Below, piece by piece: positions 18,169 to 28,340 of a DNA stretch of 64,000 nt. The notes under the pieces are model-generated. The model saw only the letters and a program-made list of their open reading frames with translations. It did not search any database and was not told the origin of the DNA. How positions within the stretch are numbered: the first letter of the stretch is position 1; the number at the start of each line of letters is the position of its first letter. Location of the stretch: assembly GCA_003001795.1 (NCBI GenBank), contig PVNI01000001.1:248001-312000 (forward strand), written 5' to 3'. The DNA comes from Actinomadura viridilutea (GTDB taxonomy: Bacteria > Actinomycetota > Actinomycetes > Streptosporangiales > Streptosporangiaceae). Both the position numbers and the translations under genes were made by a program.

Positions 18169-20337
18169 CTAGGCCAGGCGCAGGAGCCGCTTGAAGAGGG
18201 ACGGCTCCTTCAGCTCGCCGTGCACCGCCAGCGGAGTGCTCGCCGCGCCCGCCGTCACGGCGCCGACCCGCGTGCCGTCGGCGGCGCGGCGCGGCGGATC
18301 GCCGGTGACGCGGACCGGCACGCTGAGCCCGCCCCAGCCGACCACCGTGACGGGCGCGGCGGCCCGCAGCGGCGTGCGCCCGCCCAACCCGTCGTCCACC
18401 GCCGCGACCTCCGCCCCGGCCGGCGCCAGCGTCGCCGAGGTCAGCGCGTTCTGCGCGGCGACGACCAGCCGCTGCGCGACCACCAGCGCGCCCATCGCGC
18501 TGGACGACCGCTGCCCCATCACCGCGCCCACGATCATGGTCGGGACGTTCCCGACCTGCTTGCGGGCGGCGAAGACGAAGTTGCCGCCCGCCGCGTCGGT
18601 GTAGCCGGTCTTGCCGCCGATCACCCCGTACCGTCCGACCAGGATGTTGCCGCCCGGCCGCGGCGGCCGCCCGTCGTTGGGCACGTAGGTGCGGTTGCTC
18701 ACGATCTCCGCGAAGGCCGGGATCTTCATCGCCGCGGTCAGCAGCTTGACCTGGTCGGCGGCGGTGCTGACGGTGCCCCGGTCGTAGCCGCTGGGGTCGG
18801 TGTAGGTGGTGCTGGTCATGCCGAGCGACCGCGCCGTCTCGTTCATCTTCCGGACGAACGCCCGCTCGTCGCCCGAGTCCCAGCGGGCCAGCTCGTGCGC
18901 GATGTTGTTCGCCGAGACGATCATCAGCGCCTCCAGCGCCTTGCGCTCGGTGAACGGCTGCCCCGCGACGACCTCGACGAGCGACTCGCCCCGCCGTTTG
19001 CGCGCGGGGAGCTGCGCGGCCTCCTCCGCCGAGATCCGGAACGTGGGCCCCTGCTCGCCCGGCCGCAGCGGATGGTCGCGCAGGAAGACGTACGCGGTCA
19101 TCACCTTGGCGACGCTGGCGGTCGGGGTCGGCGCCTGCCCGCCGGACGACCCCATCGTCCCCAGCCCCTCCACGTACACGGCCGCCTGCCCGTGCTGGGG
19201 CCAGGGGAGCACAGGGGCGGCGCCCTGGAACGTGTACCGGGTCGTCGGCAGCGTCAGGTGCAGCGTCGGCTCGGGCACGGGCCGCACGAGCTGGCCGGTC
19301 ACCAGTCCCGCCAGCAGCACGAGCGCCGCGATGGCGATGACCGGACCGCGCCGCCGCTTGCGCTGCGGCGCCTCGGCGGGCGCCCCGTCGATCGGCGGCT
19401 GTGCGGGCGCGGGCGGCGCCGCCGACGGCGGGGCCGGAGCCGTCTGAGGGGGAGCCGCCGCGTACGTCGGCGCAGTCGGCTCGGGAGACGTGTCCCCGGG
19501 TGCGAAGGGGCGCTCGGGGAGCTTGTCCTCGACCGTCGGGTGAGCCGAGAACGAGACGCGGGCGGAGGGGCGTTCGGACGCCGGCCGAGGCGGTGCGGCG
19601 GCCTGGGGCGCGGGCCGCGGCTTCTCTTCAGAAACTCGGCCACGGGTGGCGCCCGTCCCGAATTCCGTGTCGCCCGCCCATCTCTCGGGGAACACCGGGC
19701 GCGGCAGGTCCGGGACGGTGACCTGGCCGGAAGCGGGCGTGGACTCCCGCTCGGGCAGCCGAAACTCCGCGGTGGGCGTCCTCCCCTCGTCCCTGCCGGC
19801 TTCATGCCCGTCGGTTCCGGCGGGGCGGGACTCGTCCTCGGGTTCGGGGGCTTCGGGCTCGTCCGCCTGCTCGTCGGACGAGGCGTCGTGCGAACGGTCC
19901 TCTGGAGCGTCGTCAGGGACGTCGTCGGACGTCGTCTCGCCGACCCGTTCGGCCGCCTCGGCGGCATCAGGGGAGCCGGCGGACTCAGAGGACGGCTCGG
20001 CCGGCGTCTCGTCCTCGTCCTGGTCGTCGTCGTGGCCCGTGTCCGCCTGCGCGTCGTCCTGGGCGCGTTCGCCGTCTCCGCCCGCTGAGGACTCGTCATC
20101 CTCGGACGCGGACGGCTCTTCTTCCGTCGTCGCCTCCGGCGCTTCCTCCGCCCCGTCCGCGGTTTGCGGAGATTGCGGGGTTTCCGACGATTCTTCCTGG
20201 TCGCGGGCGGTGTCCGGTGCGGTATCGGAGCCGGTGTCCGGTCTCGCCTCGGCGCCGCTGTCGGGGTCGTCCTGCGGGGACGCCCCGGCGGCCTCGTGCT
20301 CTGCGTCGTCGTCCAGCACACCCGACGCGTCCTTCAC
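18169..20337 (-). CDS. D-alanyl-D-alanine carboxypeptidase (peptidase S11) with a long acidic cytoplasmic tail
   Basis: The 722-residue protein trims the terminal D-Ala of peptidoglycan pentapeptides outside the membrane. Roughly residues 1-225 are an extremely Asp/Glu/Ser-rich, low-complexity tail, followed by a Pro-rich linker. A single TM helix near 328-350 precedes the S11 domain with SVAK (SxxK), SANN (SxN) and GGKTGYTDAAGG (KTG). Because the TM lies in the middle, the acidic third should be cytoplasmic. GTG 20337 has GAGGAGG 7 bases upstream; a further in-frame ATG at 20382 lies before this RBS and is not used. The gene is convergent with the decarboxylase gene, 19 bp apart. Confidence 0.9.
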   Translation of the reverse strand: MKDASGVLDDDAEHEAAGASPQDDPDSGAEARPDTGSDTAPDTARDQEESSETPQSPQTADGAEEAPEATTEEEPSASEDDESSAGGDGERAQDDAQADTGHDDDQDEDETPAEPSSESAGSPDAAEAAERVGETTSDDVPDDAPEDRSHDASSDEQADEPEAPEPEDESRPAGTDGHEAGRDEGRTPTAEFRLPERESTPASGQVTVPDLPRPVFPERWAGDTEFGTGATRGRVSEEKPRPAPQAAAPPRPASERPSARVSFSAHPTVEDKLPERPFAPGDTSPEPTAPTYAAAPPQTAPAPPSAAPPAPAQPPIDGAPAEAPQRKRRRGPVIAIAALVLLAGLVTGQLVRPVPEPTLHLTLPTTRYTFQGAAPVLPWPQHGQAAVYVEGLGTMGSSGGQAPTPTASVAKVMTAYVFLRDHPLRPGEQGPTFRISAEEAAQLPARKRRGESLVEVVAGQPFTERKALEALMIVSANNIAHELARWDSGDERAFVRKMNETARSLGMTSTTYTDPSGYDRGTVSTAADQVKLLTAAMKIPAFAEIVSNRTYVPNDGRPPRPGGNILVGRYGVIGGKTGYTDAAGGNFVFAARKQVGNVPTMIVGAVMGQRSSSAMGALVVAQRLVVAAQNALTSATLAPAGAEVAAVDDGLGGRTPLRAAAPVTVVGWGGLSVPVRVTGDPPRRAADGTRVGAVTAGAASTPLAVHGELKEPSLFKRLLRLA

Positions 20338-20487
20338 GGCGCGACCTCCTCGACATCTCGACCGGGCAGACGGAGAAACCACCGGGCAGGCGGGCGGAAC
20401 GGTCTCGCCGACGACCCCCGTGCCTCTGTGGAGATGCGCGGTCCGGCCCCCAGGTTCACACCCTCACACCCTCGGTCCGAACGCTCG

Positions 20488-21276
20488 TCAGGGCCGGTCG
20501 CCCCACAGCGCGTCGATGTCGGCGAACGAGCGCAGCGCGTCCTCCAACGGCACCGGGGTGACCTTGACGCTGCCGGCGAAGGGCACGTTGACCTCGTAGA
20601 GGAGGAATACCACGAACGCGACCGTGGTCGCGCCGACGAACGACAACACGATGCGAACCGCCGGACGCGGATCGCCCAGCAGCATCGGCAGCAGCACCAC
20701 CAGCAGCCCGGTGGACACCACCGCCGCCCACATCAGCGTCGGGATGCGGGTCGCCGCCGCCGAGGCGCGTGCGCGCCGGGCGGCGAACAGTCCGTCCACC
20801 GCTCGCAGCGCGTCCTGGTAGCGCGCCGTCTCCCCGCCCTCCCTGGGGGAGAGCCGCTCGACGTCGTAGCGCAGCTGGTTCGCCAACTGCCAGGAGCGGG
20901 GGCTCATCTGATTCGTCTCGGCCATGGCCGGCCATTCCAGGCGGACGACGTTGGTGACGTAGTCGCGGACGTCGGTGCGCAGCGGTAACGCCTGCGCGCC
21001 GCCGATCGTGCGGGAGAACCAGTACAGCTCCGTGACCGCGTTCGCCTCCTGCCGCACCGCCCGGCCCGCCTGGTTGAAGGCCGTCCAGACGAACAGGGCG
21101 CTCGTGATGACCGCCAGCATGAACACCGACGCCACCAGGACGGAGGTGACCGTCCCGTACCTTCCGAAGTCGTACCGCGTCCGCGCGGGGACCGACCGCT
21201 GGAGCAGCAGCGCCACCGCGACCGCCGCAGCTCCCGTCCCGAAGATCGCCAGGCAGCCCTGGAGCACGGTGGTCAT
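20488..21276 (-). CDS. DUF4239-family membrane protein
   Basis: The 262-residue protein has two N-terminal TM helices (about 5-25 and 45-70), a soluble cytoplasmic or periplasmic helical middle (about 75-175) and two C-terminal TM helices (about 180-200 and 208-230). The middle carries the family-typical ANAVTELYWFSRTI and a Trp-rich segment. This matches DUF4239 proteins, whose function is unknown. It lies 150 bp upstream of the carboxypeptidase gene in the same direction, but no functional link is evident. Confidence 0.8.
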   Translation of the reverse strand: MTTVLQGCLAIFGTGAAAVAVALLLQRSVPARTRYDFGRYGTVTSVLVASVFMLAVITSALFVWTAFNQAGRAVRQEANAVTELYWFSRTIGGAQALPLRTDVRDYVTNVVRLEWPAMAETNQMSPRSWQLANQLRYDVERLSPREGGETARYQDALRAVDGLFAARRARASAAATRIPTLMWAAVVSTGLLVVLLPMLLGDPRPAVRIVLSFVGATTVAFVVFLLYEVNVPFAGSVKVTPVPLEDALRSFADIDALWGDRP

Positions 21277-21385
21277 GCGCTCGGCCTTCCCGCGTCCTTC
21301 GGCGGATCGCGGGCCGAGGCGAGCCTTTTGCCGACTAAGGGCGTTTCCCTGGGAATCGACCGGGCTCGTGGGCGGCCGCGCAGGG

Positions 21386-22558
21386 TCACGCGGGGCGTGG
21401 CAGAGCGCGCAGCAGGCGCTCCACCTCGTCCTCGGTGTTGTAGTAGTGCACCGACGCGCGTACGGCGGTGGCGGCGCCGCGAGGCTCGAACCGTTGCTGC
21501 CCGACGTTGGTGACGCTCACGTTGACGCCGTGCTCCCGCAGCGCGCGCTTGACGTCGGCGGGATCGTGACCGTCCACGGTGAACGTGACGATGCCGGACC
21601 GACGCGCCCCGCGGTCCAGGACCCTCACCCCCGGGCGGGCCGACAGCTCGTCCCGCAGCGTCGCGGCGAGGGACGTCACGCGTTCCTCGATGGCCTCCAG
21701 GCCCAGCGCGACGGCGTAGTCGGCGGCAACGCCCAGCCCGATCTGCCCCGCGACATGGCGTTCCCAGGTCTCGAAGCGCCGCGCGTCGTCGCGGACGACG
21801 TACTCGTCCGGGGCCGTCCAGGCGGCCGAGAGCAGGTCGAGGAACGGCGGCTCCAGCGTGCGCAGGACGTCCCGCCGCACGTACAGCAGGCCCGTTCCGC
21901 GCGGCCCGCGGAGGAACTTGCGGCCGGTAGCCGACAGCATGTCGCATCCGATTTCGCGGACGTCCACGCGCAGCTGCCCGACCGACTGGCACGCGTCCAG
22001 CAGGTACAGCGCGCCCGCCGCCCGCGCCAGCCGTCCCACCTCCGCCGCCGGGTTCACCAGGCCGTTGTGCGTCGGGACGTGGTTGATCGACACCAGCCGC
22101 ACGCCGCCCTCGGCCAGCATGGCCTCCAGCGCCTCCAGGGAGATCTGGCCGTCGGCGTCGTCCGGCACCACCTCGACGCGGACGCCCCGGGCCCGCGCGA
22201 CCTGCAGGTAGGCGACGCCGTTGCTGGCGTACTCGCTGGTCGTGGTGAGGATCCGGTCGCCGCGCCGGAACGGGATCGCGTAGAACGCCATGTCCCACGC
22301 CCGCGTGGCGTTCTCCACGAAGGCGATCTCGTCGCGATCCGCGCCCAGCAGCCCGGCGACCGCGTCGTAGAACCGCTCCACCGCCGCCGACGCCTGCTCG
22401 TACGCCTCATAGCCGCCGGTCAGCGCCTCCAGCTCCAGATGCGCCGCGACCGCGTCGATCACCGGCTGCGGCGGCAGCGCCGCGCCCGCGTTGTTGAAGT
22501 GCGCGACCCGCGCGCACCCCGGCGTGTCGGCCCGTGCCTTGTCGATGTCGATGCCCAC
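21386..22558 (-). CDS. class V aminotransferase-fold PLP enzyme (cysteine-desulfurase-like)
   Basis: The 390-residue fold type I PLP enzyme has [14 protein letters not shown] near the N-terminus, the PLP aspartate in [11 protein letters not shown] (about residues 178-188) and the Schiff-base lysine in [15 protein letters not shown] (about 203-217). I take GTG 22558 as start because GGGAG is 5 bases upstream; the frame is open for almost 2.6 kb more but without homology. Relatives include cysteine desulfurases, isopenicillin-N-epimerase-like enzymes and EgtE-type lyases. There is no catalytic Cys loop of IscS type, so the reaction is undetermined. Confidence 0.85.
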   Translation of the reverse strand: MGIDIDKARADTPGCARVAHFNNAGAALPPQPVIDAVAAHLELEALTGGYEAYEQASAAVERFYDAVAGLLGADRDEIAFVENATRAWDMAFYAIPFRRGDRILTTTSEYASNGVAYLQVARARGVRVEVVPDDADGQISLEALEAMLAEGGVRLVSINHVPTHNGLVNPAAEVGRLARAAGALYLLDACQSVGQLRVDVREIGCDMLSATGRKFLRGPRGTGLLYVRRDVLRTLEPPFLDLLSAAWTAPDEYVVRDDARRFETWERHVAGQIGLGVAADYAVALGLEAIEERVTSLAATLRDELSARPGVRVLDRGARRSGIVTFTVDGHDPADVKRALREHGVNVSVTNVGQQRFEPRGAATAVRASVHYYNTEDEVERLLRALPRPA

Positions 22559-22641
22559 GCTCGCTCCCGTCGCTCGAACCGCGCGGCCCCGGCCGCGCAA
22601 AAAGTCGGACCCGTACGAGAGGATGCCCCGCGACGGCGAGA

Positions 22642-22672
22642 TTGACCTCAAGTCTGGTTGAGGTTCCATCAT
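22642..22672 (+). promoter_or_regulatory. MerR/SoxR-type operator-promoter of the ABC exporter
   Basis: A TTGACC -35 (22642-22647) overlaps the dyad ACCTCAA (22645-22651) - N6 - TTGAGGT (22658-22664). A weak -10 (CATCAT, 22667-22672) follows at the over-long 19-bp spacing that MerR-family activators correct by DNA distortion. The CCTCAA/TTGAGG dyad is the known SoxR/MerR-type half-site. No MerR regulator gene is in this window. Confidence 0.7.
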
Positions 22673-22717
22673 CGGAGGTCGGACGACTCTTCTCCGACCA
22701 GATCGGCGGTGCCCCCC

Positions 22718-24613
22718 ATGAGCATGGAAGTCACCGCGTGGATGTCCCTGCACCACGCGATGAACGCCAAAGACGACCGGCGGCCCTTCTCCCGCGCCAC
22801 GCTCCGCCGCATCTGGGCGTTCGCGCGGCCGCGCCGCGTGCAGCTCGCGTGGTTCCTGCTGCTGAGCGTCGTCCTGGCCGTCCTGGCGGTGGCCACGCCG
22901 GTGCTGGCCGGACGCGTCGTCGACGCGATCGGCGAGGGCGCCGCCACCGGCACCGTGGTCGGCCTGGCCGTGCTGATCGCCGTGATCGCCGTCGCCGAGG
23001 GCGGGATCGGGCTGCTCAACCGGTGGCTGTCGGCGCGCATCGGCGAGGGCCTCATCCTCGACCTGCGCACCGCCGTGTTCGACCACGTCCAGCGCATGCC
23101 GGTCGCCTTCTTCACCCGCACCCGCACCGGCGCCCTGGTCAGCCGCCTCAACAACGACGTGATCGGCGCGCAGCGCGCCTTCAGCGACACCCTGTCCGGA
23201 GTGGTCGGCAACCTGGTCACCCTGGCGCTGACGCTCGCGGTCATGGTGGGCCTCTCCTGGCAGATCACGCTGCTGGCGCTCCTGCTGCTGCCGGTGTTCG
23301 TGCTGCCCGCCCGGCGCATGGGCACCCGCCTGGCGCGGCTGCAGCGCGAGGCCGCGGCGCACGACGCCGCCATGAGCACCCAGATGACCGAGCGGTTCTC
23401 CGCGCCCGGCGCGACGCTGGTGAAGCTGTTCGGACGGCCCTCCCGCGAGTCGCGCGAGTTCGCCGTCCGGGCCCGGCGGGTCCACGACATCGGCGTGCGC
23501 ACCGCGATGGTGCAGCACGTCTTCATCACGGCCCTCACCATGGTGTCCGCCCTGGCCCTCGCCCTGGTCTACGGCCTCGGCGGCTACTTCGCCCTGCGCG
23601 GCCGGCTGGACGCGGGCGCGGTGGTCGCGCTGGCGCTGCTGCTGACCCGCCTGTACGCGCCGCTGACCGCGCTGGCCGGCGCGCGGGTCGAGGTGATGAG
23701 CGCCCTGGTCAGCTTCGAGCGCGTCTTCGAGGTCCTCGACCTCGAGCCGCTGGTCGCCGAACGCCCGGACGCCCGCCCGGTGCCCGAGGGGCCGGTGGCG
23801 GTCGAGTTCGACGACGTCCGCTTCTCCTACCCCTCGCCCGACAAGGTCTCCCTGGCGTCGCTGGAGGAGGTCGCCGTCCTCGACACCCGCGGCGGCGCCG
23901 AGGTCCTGCACGGCATCTCCTTCCGCGCCGAGCCCGGGCAGATGGTCGCCCTGGTCGGCTCCTCCGGCGCGGGGAAGTCCACGATCGCGGGCCTGCTGCC
24001 GCGCCTGTACGACGTCGACTCCGGCGCCGTCCGCCTCAACGGCGTGGACGTGCGCGACCTGTCCTTCGCCTCCATCCGCGACACCGTCGGCGTGGTCACC
24101 CAGGACGGCCACCTGTTCCACGAGTCGATCCGGGAGAACCTCCTGCTCGCCCGTCCCGAGGCCACCGACGACGAACTGTGGGACGTCCTGCGCCGCGCCC
24201 GCCTGGACGACCTGGTCGCGAGCCTGCCCGACGGCCTGGACACCGTCGTCGGCGAACGCGGCTACCGCCTGTCGGGCGGCGAACGTCAGCGCCTGACCAT
24301 CGCGCGCCTCCTGCTCGCCCGCCCCCGCGTGGTCGTCCTGGACGAGGCCACCGCCCACCTGGACTCCACCTCCGAAGCGGCCGTCCAGGAGGCTCTGGCC
24401 GAGGCGCTGGAGGGCCGCACCGCCGTGGTGATCGCCCACCGCCTGTCCACGGTCCGCGCCGCCGACCTCATCCTCGTGGTCGAGGACGGCCGCATCGTCG
24501 AACGCGGCACCCACGACGAGCTGCTCGCCGCCGGAGGCCGCTACACGGAACTGCACCGCACCCAGTTCGACGCCGACCCCGAGGCCGGCTGCGCCGCCGA
24601 ACCGGTCGCCTGA
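22718..24613 (+). CDS. ABC exporter half-transporter (fused permease and ATPase)
   Basis: The 631-residue protein has six TM helices (about residues 35-320) followed by a nucleotide-binding domain with Walker [11 protein letters not shown]-loop VVTQDGH, signature LSGGERQ, Walker B VVVLDEAT and the switch His in VIAHRLST. It would act as a homodimer or heterodimer in the inner membrane and export a hydrophobic drug, lipid or peptide. The start is taken as ATG 22718. An upstream in-frame TTG lies inside the operator and cannot be the start. The MerR-type operator points to induction by a toxic or redox-active compound. About 20 extra residues separate the two halves of the early NBD ([15 protein letters not shown]), a small family-specific insertion. 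Confidence 0.92.
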   Translation: MSMEVTAWMSLHHAMNAKDDRRPFSRATLRRIWAFARPRRVQLAWFLLLSVVLAVLAVATPVLAGRVVDAIGEGAATGTVVGLAVLIAVIAVAEGGIGLLNRWLSARIGEGLILDLRTAVFDHVQRMPVAFFTRTRTGALVSRLNNDVIGAQRAFSDTLSGVVGNLVTLALTLAVMVGLSWQITLLALLLLPVFVLPARRMGTRLARLQREAAAHDAAMSTQMTERFSAPGATLVKLFGRPSRESREFAVRARRVHDIGVRTAMVQHVFITALTMVSALALALVYGLGGYFALRGRLDAGAVVALALLLTRLYAPLTALAGARVEVMSALVSFERVFEVLDLEPLVAERPDARPVPEGPVAVEFDDVRFSYPSPDKVSLASLEEVAVLDTRGGAEVLHGISFRAEPGQMVALVGSSGAGKSTIAGLLPRLYDVDSGAVRLNGVDVRDLSFASIRDTVGVVTQDGHLFHESIRENLLLARPEATDDELWDVLRRARLDDLVASLPDGLDTVVGERGYRLSGGERQRLTIARLLLARPRVVVLDEATAHLDSTSEAAVQEALAEALEGRTAVVIAHRLSTVRAADLILVVEDGRIVERGTHDELLAAGGRYTELHRTQFDADPEAGCAAEPVA

Positions 24614-25090
24614 CGCGCTGGGAGCGCCACTGAGCCCGCCGGTGTCGACCGGCCAGGGCCCCACTGGTCCCCGAGGTCGTCGACGCCGCCCACCTCCCGG
24701 TGTCCACCATCGCCTTCGGCACCCACGTACCGGTGCGGCGGATCTGCCGGCCCGTGTTCCAGGCGCTCGATCGTCTTTCCTGCGATCTGCTTGGACGCGC
24801 CCAGGCGGTGGCCCGGCTCGGCGGCCGTCGTGTCGTCCGGTGCGATCGCTTGGAATACGAACCGGGCGGAACACGAACCGGGCGGCGAAGGGACGGTCGG
24901 GGCACCACGGCCGTCGACGGTCGGCGCGAACAGCAGGGCCGAGCCGGTGAAACGAGCCGAGACGTCGCGGTGTTCGATCTTCAGCCACCGATGTCGGCCC
25001 GGTTGACTCCGACGTCGTGTCGAATCGGCAGCGCGACCGGATAAGCCGCCGCCCGCGGCCCCGCCCCAGTGACACCCAGGTGCACGCAAC
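24614..25090. other. gene-poor stretch after the ABC exporter
   Basis: About 480 bp with long open frames on both strands but no RBS, no recognisable protein and poor agreement between frames. It contains a direct repeat of GAACCGGGCGG (near 24858 and 24875). It may be a decayed gene. I see nothing firmer. Confidence 0.4.
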
Positions 25091-25135
25091 GGCCCGGTCG
25101 GTTCGCGCTGGCACCACGCGCGAGCCGACCGGGCC
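25091..25135 (-). terminator. strong GC hairpin, terminator of the methyltransferase gene
   Basis: GGCCCGGTCGGTTCGCG (25091-25107) pairs with CGCGAGCCGACCGGGCC (25119-25135): 17 base pairs with one G-U wobble and an 11-nt loop. It lies 57 bases beyond the stop of the minus-strand methyltransferase gene. Confidence 0.75.
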
Positions 25136-25191
25136 GTCCAGGTCGGGAGCCGGGTGCGGACTCGGTCCGCGCCCGGCTTGCGATCGACCGG

Positions 25192-26058
25192 TCAGTCGCT
25201 CGTTACGGCGTCGCCGTCACGGGCGGGGACGACGGCGTGGGCGAGGCGCATGGAGTCGAACGGACGGAGGGCGTCCGCCCGGTCCCAGAAGGACGCGGGG
25301 ACGGCGTCGTGCATGCCGACGTGTTCCACGACCTCGAGGCCGTGCTCCTTCATCAGCTCCGTGACCTCGTCGGGGGTGAAGAAGGTCAGGTGGGGCTCGC
25401 CGCTCTCGCGGACCACCTGGGCGGTCATGTCGCCGTACGCCTTGCCCGTCTCGTCCCGCAGTTCCCGCGGCAGGGCGTACTCCATGACGACGTCGGAGCC
25501 GGGAGCCATGCGGCCCAATTCGGCGAGCGTCGAGGCGATGGCGTCGCGGGTGAGGTACACGGCGACGCCCAGCCAGCCGACCAGGGCGGGGCGGCCGGGG
25601 TCGAAGCCGGCGGCGGTGAGCCCGTCGAGGAGGCCGCCGGATTCGAGGTCGAGCGGGACGAACGCGAGGTGCTCGGGCACGGCGAATCCCGCGTCCTTGA
25701 GCAGTGAGCGCTTCCATTCCTGCGTGGCCGGGTGATCGACCTCGAAAACGCGGATTCCGGAATTGCGATAGGCGAAGGTGTCCAGTCCCGCCCCGAGGAT
25801 CACGTACTGGTCCGCGCCGCTGTCGGCCAGCAGCCGCTCGGTGTAGGCGCTGCGCGCGGTCACCAGCGCGCGGGTGCCGGAGAGCACCAGGTGGTCGCCG
25901 TGCGTGCGGTGGTAACCGAGCATCTCCTCGGCCTTGCCGCCGAGCAGTGCGGCCGCGACGGTGTCATGGAGAATATGGGGCTCGCTGTCGACAATGAGGT
26001 GCGCGGCGCGCGCCGCGGCGGTCGTCAGCGCGGTCCGACTGGGCTGTCCCTCGTGCAT
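25192..26058 (-). CDS. class I SAM-dependent methyltransferase, PPM1/LCMT-like (PF04072 family)
   Basis: The 288-residue cytosolic protein has the family's SAM-binding signature [14 protein letters not shown] (about 88-101), followed by the acidic residue in [15 protein letters not shown] (about 104-118), which contacts the ribose. [11 protein letters not shown] and [14 protein letters not shown] are further family features. Actinobacteria carry many such enzymes, mostly O-methyltransferases of secondary metabolites or unknown substrates; none is fixed here. ATG 26058 follows GGAAGGAA at about 5 bases. It appears monocistronic, with a strong hairpin downstream. Confidence 0.9.
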   Translation of the reverse strand: MHEGQPSRTALTTAAARAAHLIVDSEPHILHDTVAAALLGGKAEEMLGYHRTHGDHLVLSGTRALVTARSAYTERLLADSGADQYVILGAGLDTFAYRNSGIRVFEVDHPATQEWKRSLLKDAGFAVPEHLAFVPLDLESGGLLDGLTAAGFDPGRPALVGWLGVAVYLTRDAIASTLAELGRMAPGSDVVMEYALPRELRDETGKAYGDMTAQVVRESGEPHLTFFTPDEVTELMKEHGLEVVEHVGMHDAVPASFWDRADALRPFDSMRLAHAVVPARDGDAVTSD

Positions 26059-26445
26059 CGTCGTTCCTTCCCTTGCCTTGGGGAACGCGATGCTAAATGA
26101 CAGATCAGAGAATCTGAAACCAGGATACCAGAAGAAAATAAATTGCCGATGACTACGGCGTCAATATGTTGTCGCGGTCGAACGAGTAGTGGGCGGAAAG
26201 GCGCACGGCGGCGCCGCAGTCCTGCTGCACGCTGAACCGGGGCGCCGTCATCGACGGCGTCAACGACCCACCGGTCAGGCTGAACGTTCTGCAACGCATG
26301 ACGCAGCCTTGATCGGCGCACGAAAAGCGGTCGCGCGCCGCCGCGTCCACGCCGTACTGGCCCGCCGCCCCTCGGCGTCCACTCGGGTGGGGAGCGCGGT
26401 CATGTGCGTTGAGGCGCGAGAAGAGGCTGGGCGGCGGACACGACG
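26059..26445. other. intergenic region upstream of the methyltransferase gene
   Basis: About 390 bp. Positions 26090-26150 are clearly AT-richer than the surroundings and probably hold the methyltransferase promoter. The remainder shows no RBS-supported gene. Confidence 0.4.
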
Positions 26446-26880
26446 TCACGACCGTCTGGCGATCGAGGCCCACCACGTCCCGACCGCGAACAGGGCGAGG
26501 ATGAACGTGCCCATGGAGTTGGCGATCGTGGAGCCCCATTCGGGCGCGCCGTTCTCCGCTTGGACGAAGGCGCCGACGTTCCGCACGCGCACGCGGCGGC
26601 CCGCGTCGATCGAGTCCTCGTCCGCGCCGCGCAGTTCGATGTGGCGGACGACGCCCCGATCGCCGAGGTCCGGTGTGAACGTCCCGTACCACGAGCAGGT
26701 CTTGGAACATTCCCAGGTCTCGGCGAGGAACGTGCCCGGCCGTCCCTGCCCGTGGGCGGCTTTGCGGGTGGCGGTGCCCTGCGTGATCGCGCCCGTCAGG
26801 CAGTATCCCGCCGCGGCGAGCAGCACCGCGGTCACGATCCACCACATCACCGACGCGGCCCGCGGCCTGCGACTGGTCAA
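26446..26880 (-). CDS. two-TM membrane protein, DUF3592-like
   Basis: The 144-residue protein has an N-terminal TM helix (about 14-33), an extracytoplasmic domain of about 80 residues and a C-terminal TM helix (about 122-140). The domain holds a CSKTC pair of cysteines in WECSKTCSWYGTF. The layout and the charged C-x3-C strand resemble DUF3592 proteins, whose function is unknown. TTG 26880 is preferred because GGGGAG lies 6 bases upstream. ATG 26847 (133 residues) would start right at the TM helix. The frame runs further 5' into the repeat array but is not protein-like there. Confidence 0.6.
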   Translation of the reverse strand: MTSRRPRAASVMWWIVTAVLLAAAGYCLTGAITQGTATRKAAHGQGRPGTFLAETWECSKTCSWYGTFTPDLGDRGVVRHIELRGADEDSIDAGRRVRVRNVGAFVQAENGAPEWGSTIANSMGTFILALFAVGTWWASIARRS

Positions 26881-26960
26881 AGGCTGCTCCCCAGCGGTCG
26901 TCCGTCCGGCATCCCCCAGTCTCGCACCAAGCCGACGATCAGTGACAGGCGGAGACGCGC

Positions 26961-27870
26961 CCAACGTCACGGATCGGCCCGCCCAGTTGACGGGCGCCGG
27001 ACGATGTCGGGGCTTCGATCCGTGGCGGGGTGGAGCGGAACATGGACTGATGTGCCCGAACGCGCTTGCCGATGCGGCGGGTTGCGTATACGGGTGGTTG
27101 TGCCGGTCTGGTGGTGACCCGCTGCGTTGATCAGCGCGGCGGTCAGAACTTCGACGCGGCGGCCTATGGCTTGCTTCCCGGCGATCGTGTGTACGGCCTG
27201 TGTGATTTCGCGCTGGGGCCGACAAGCGCGTGTGGTGGTCGTCGAACGTCACGGATTGGCTCGCCTGGTGGGCTGGCTCGAGACGATGCCGGTGGTTTCG
27301 GTCGCGCGACCACGGGAGTGGCCCTGGCCAGATGTGGGCTTGACGTGTCTGAACGCGGTCGCTGTGTCGACTCGCGCTGGGGGGTTGCGCCGTTCAACTG
27401 AATCCCGCTGCGGTGAGCAGCGCGGCAGTCAAGACCCCGACACGGCGGCTTACGGCTTGCTCCCCGTGCATGCGGGTTCTGCTGGTCCGCGCCAGACGGC
27501 GAGTGCGGGCGGGGCCGTCGAACGTCACGGATGGAATTGGTCGGTCGACGGGCGCGGGACAGTGTTGGTGGCTTCCTCATGTAGGCGGGGGACTGGCCTC
27601 GTCAGGATGTGGGGTTGACGTGTGGACGCGGTCGCGGCTGATGAGGTGGGTCATGTATGGGGGTGGTGCGCCCCGAGTGGGCGAAGTCTCGCTGCGGTTA
27701 GCAGCGCGCGGCGGTCAGAACTTCGACTCGGCGGCCTATGGCTTGTTTCCCGTGCATGCGGGTTCTGCCGGTTCGCGCCAGGGCGGCGAGCGCGGGCGGG
27801 GCCGTCGAACGTCACGGATGGGCTGGCGCAGTGGACGGGCGTGCGGCGGGGGATTGGGGGCGGGGCTTGG
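26961..27870. repeat. tandem array of about 280-bp degenerate units
   Basis: The anchor AACGTCACGG recurs at 26963, 27245, 27521 and 27809, giving periods of 282, 276 and 288 bp. Units share further blocks: GCAGCGCGGC(G)GTCA before a CGGCGGCCTATGGCTTG block, and the stretch from GTGCATGCGGGTTCTG to GCGGGGCCGTCGAACG (clear in the units ending near 27520 and 27808). The fourth unit decays after about 60 bp. No reading frame is shared by all units and none has an RBS, so it looks non-coding. The array lies in a 1.46-kb gap between genes. Confidence 0.75.
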
Positions 27871-28340
27871 GGGAGTGGTCGGGCGGTATGTGGGTGGGGG
27901 AGGGCGGGGGAAGCGTGGGGCGCATATGAGGACGAGTTCCGCGACCGGTACGGTGACGAACTGCGTTCCCGGGGCGCGTCATCGGAAGGCGTCCCCGCGG
28001 CGCGCCGGCTCGCCCGGCCGTGGTGAAGCGCGTCCGCGCCCTGTGAGGCGGGACTCCGGCGGGCGGCCGTACAACGTCATGGGCGGAACCCCGGGCACGG
28101 GAAGGAGACAGGTGGCATCGGTAGCGTTGCGGCGACGCGGCCGACCGCGCGGAACATCGGTGTCACATGCGCAAACGAGGCGGGGACGGGCGGTGCGGCA
28201 CGGCCCGGCCGCGGGAGGACCGCGGAACCGCTTCGCGGTCCTGGGCGAGGACACGCGCCGTTTCGCCCGCGAACCACTGTGATTCGCGACATAATCGCCC
28301 AATCGCCACGTTGGACCATTCCACCCCTACTGAGGACCTG
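27871..28340. other. intergenic region before the conservon
   Basis: About 470 bp with no supported gene. G-runs are frequent at 27850-27920. A short echo of the repeat anchor (CGTACAACGTCATGGGCGG) is at 28067-28085. The conservon promoter should lie in the last 150 bp, but I cannot fix it. Confidence 0.35.

Noticed and set aside
24541..25089. 182-codon minus-strand open frame after the ABC exporter
   Set aside because: It overlaps the exporter end antisense, lacks an RBS and shows no protein-like conserved core; long frames are expected by chance at this GC level.
26153..26299. 48-codon minus-strand frame ending in HYSFDRDNILTP before the methyltransferase gene
   Set aside because: There is no ribosome-binding site, no recognisable precursor motif, and it overlaps the AT-rich promoter area.
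27066..28026. Several open frames within the 280-bp repeat array
   Set aside because: The frames change from unit to unit and stops are not at equivalent places, so the units are not coding repeats.
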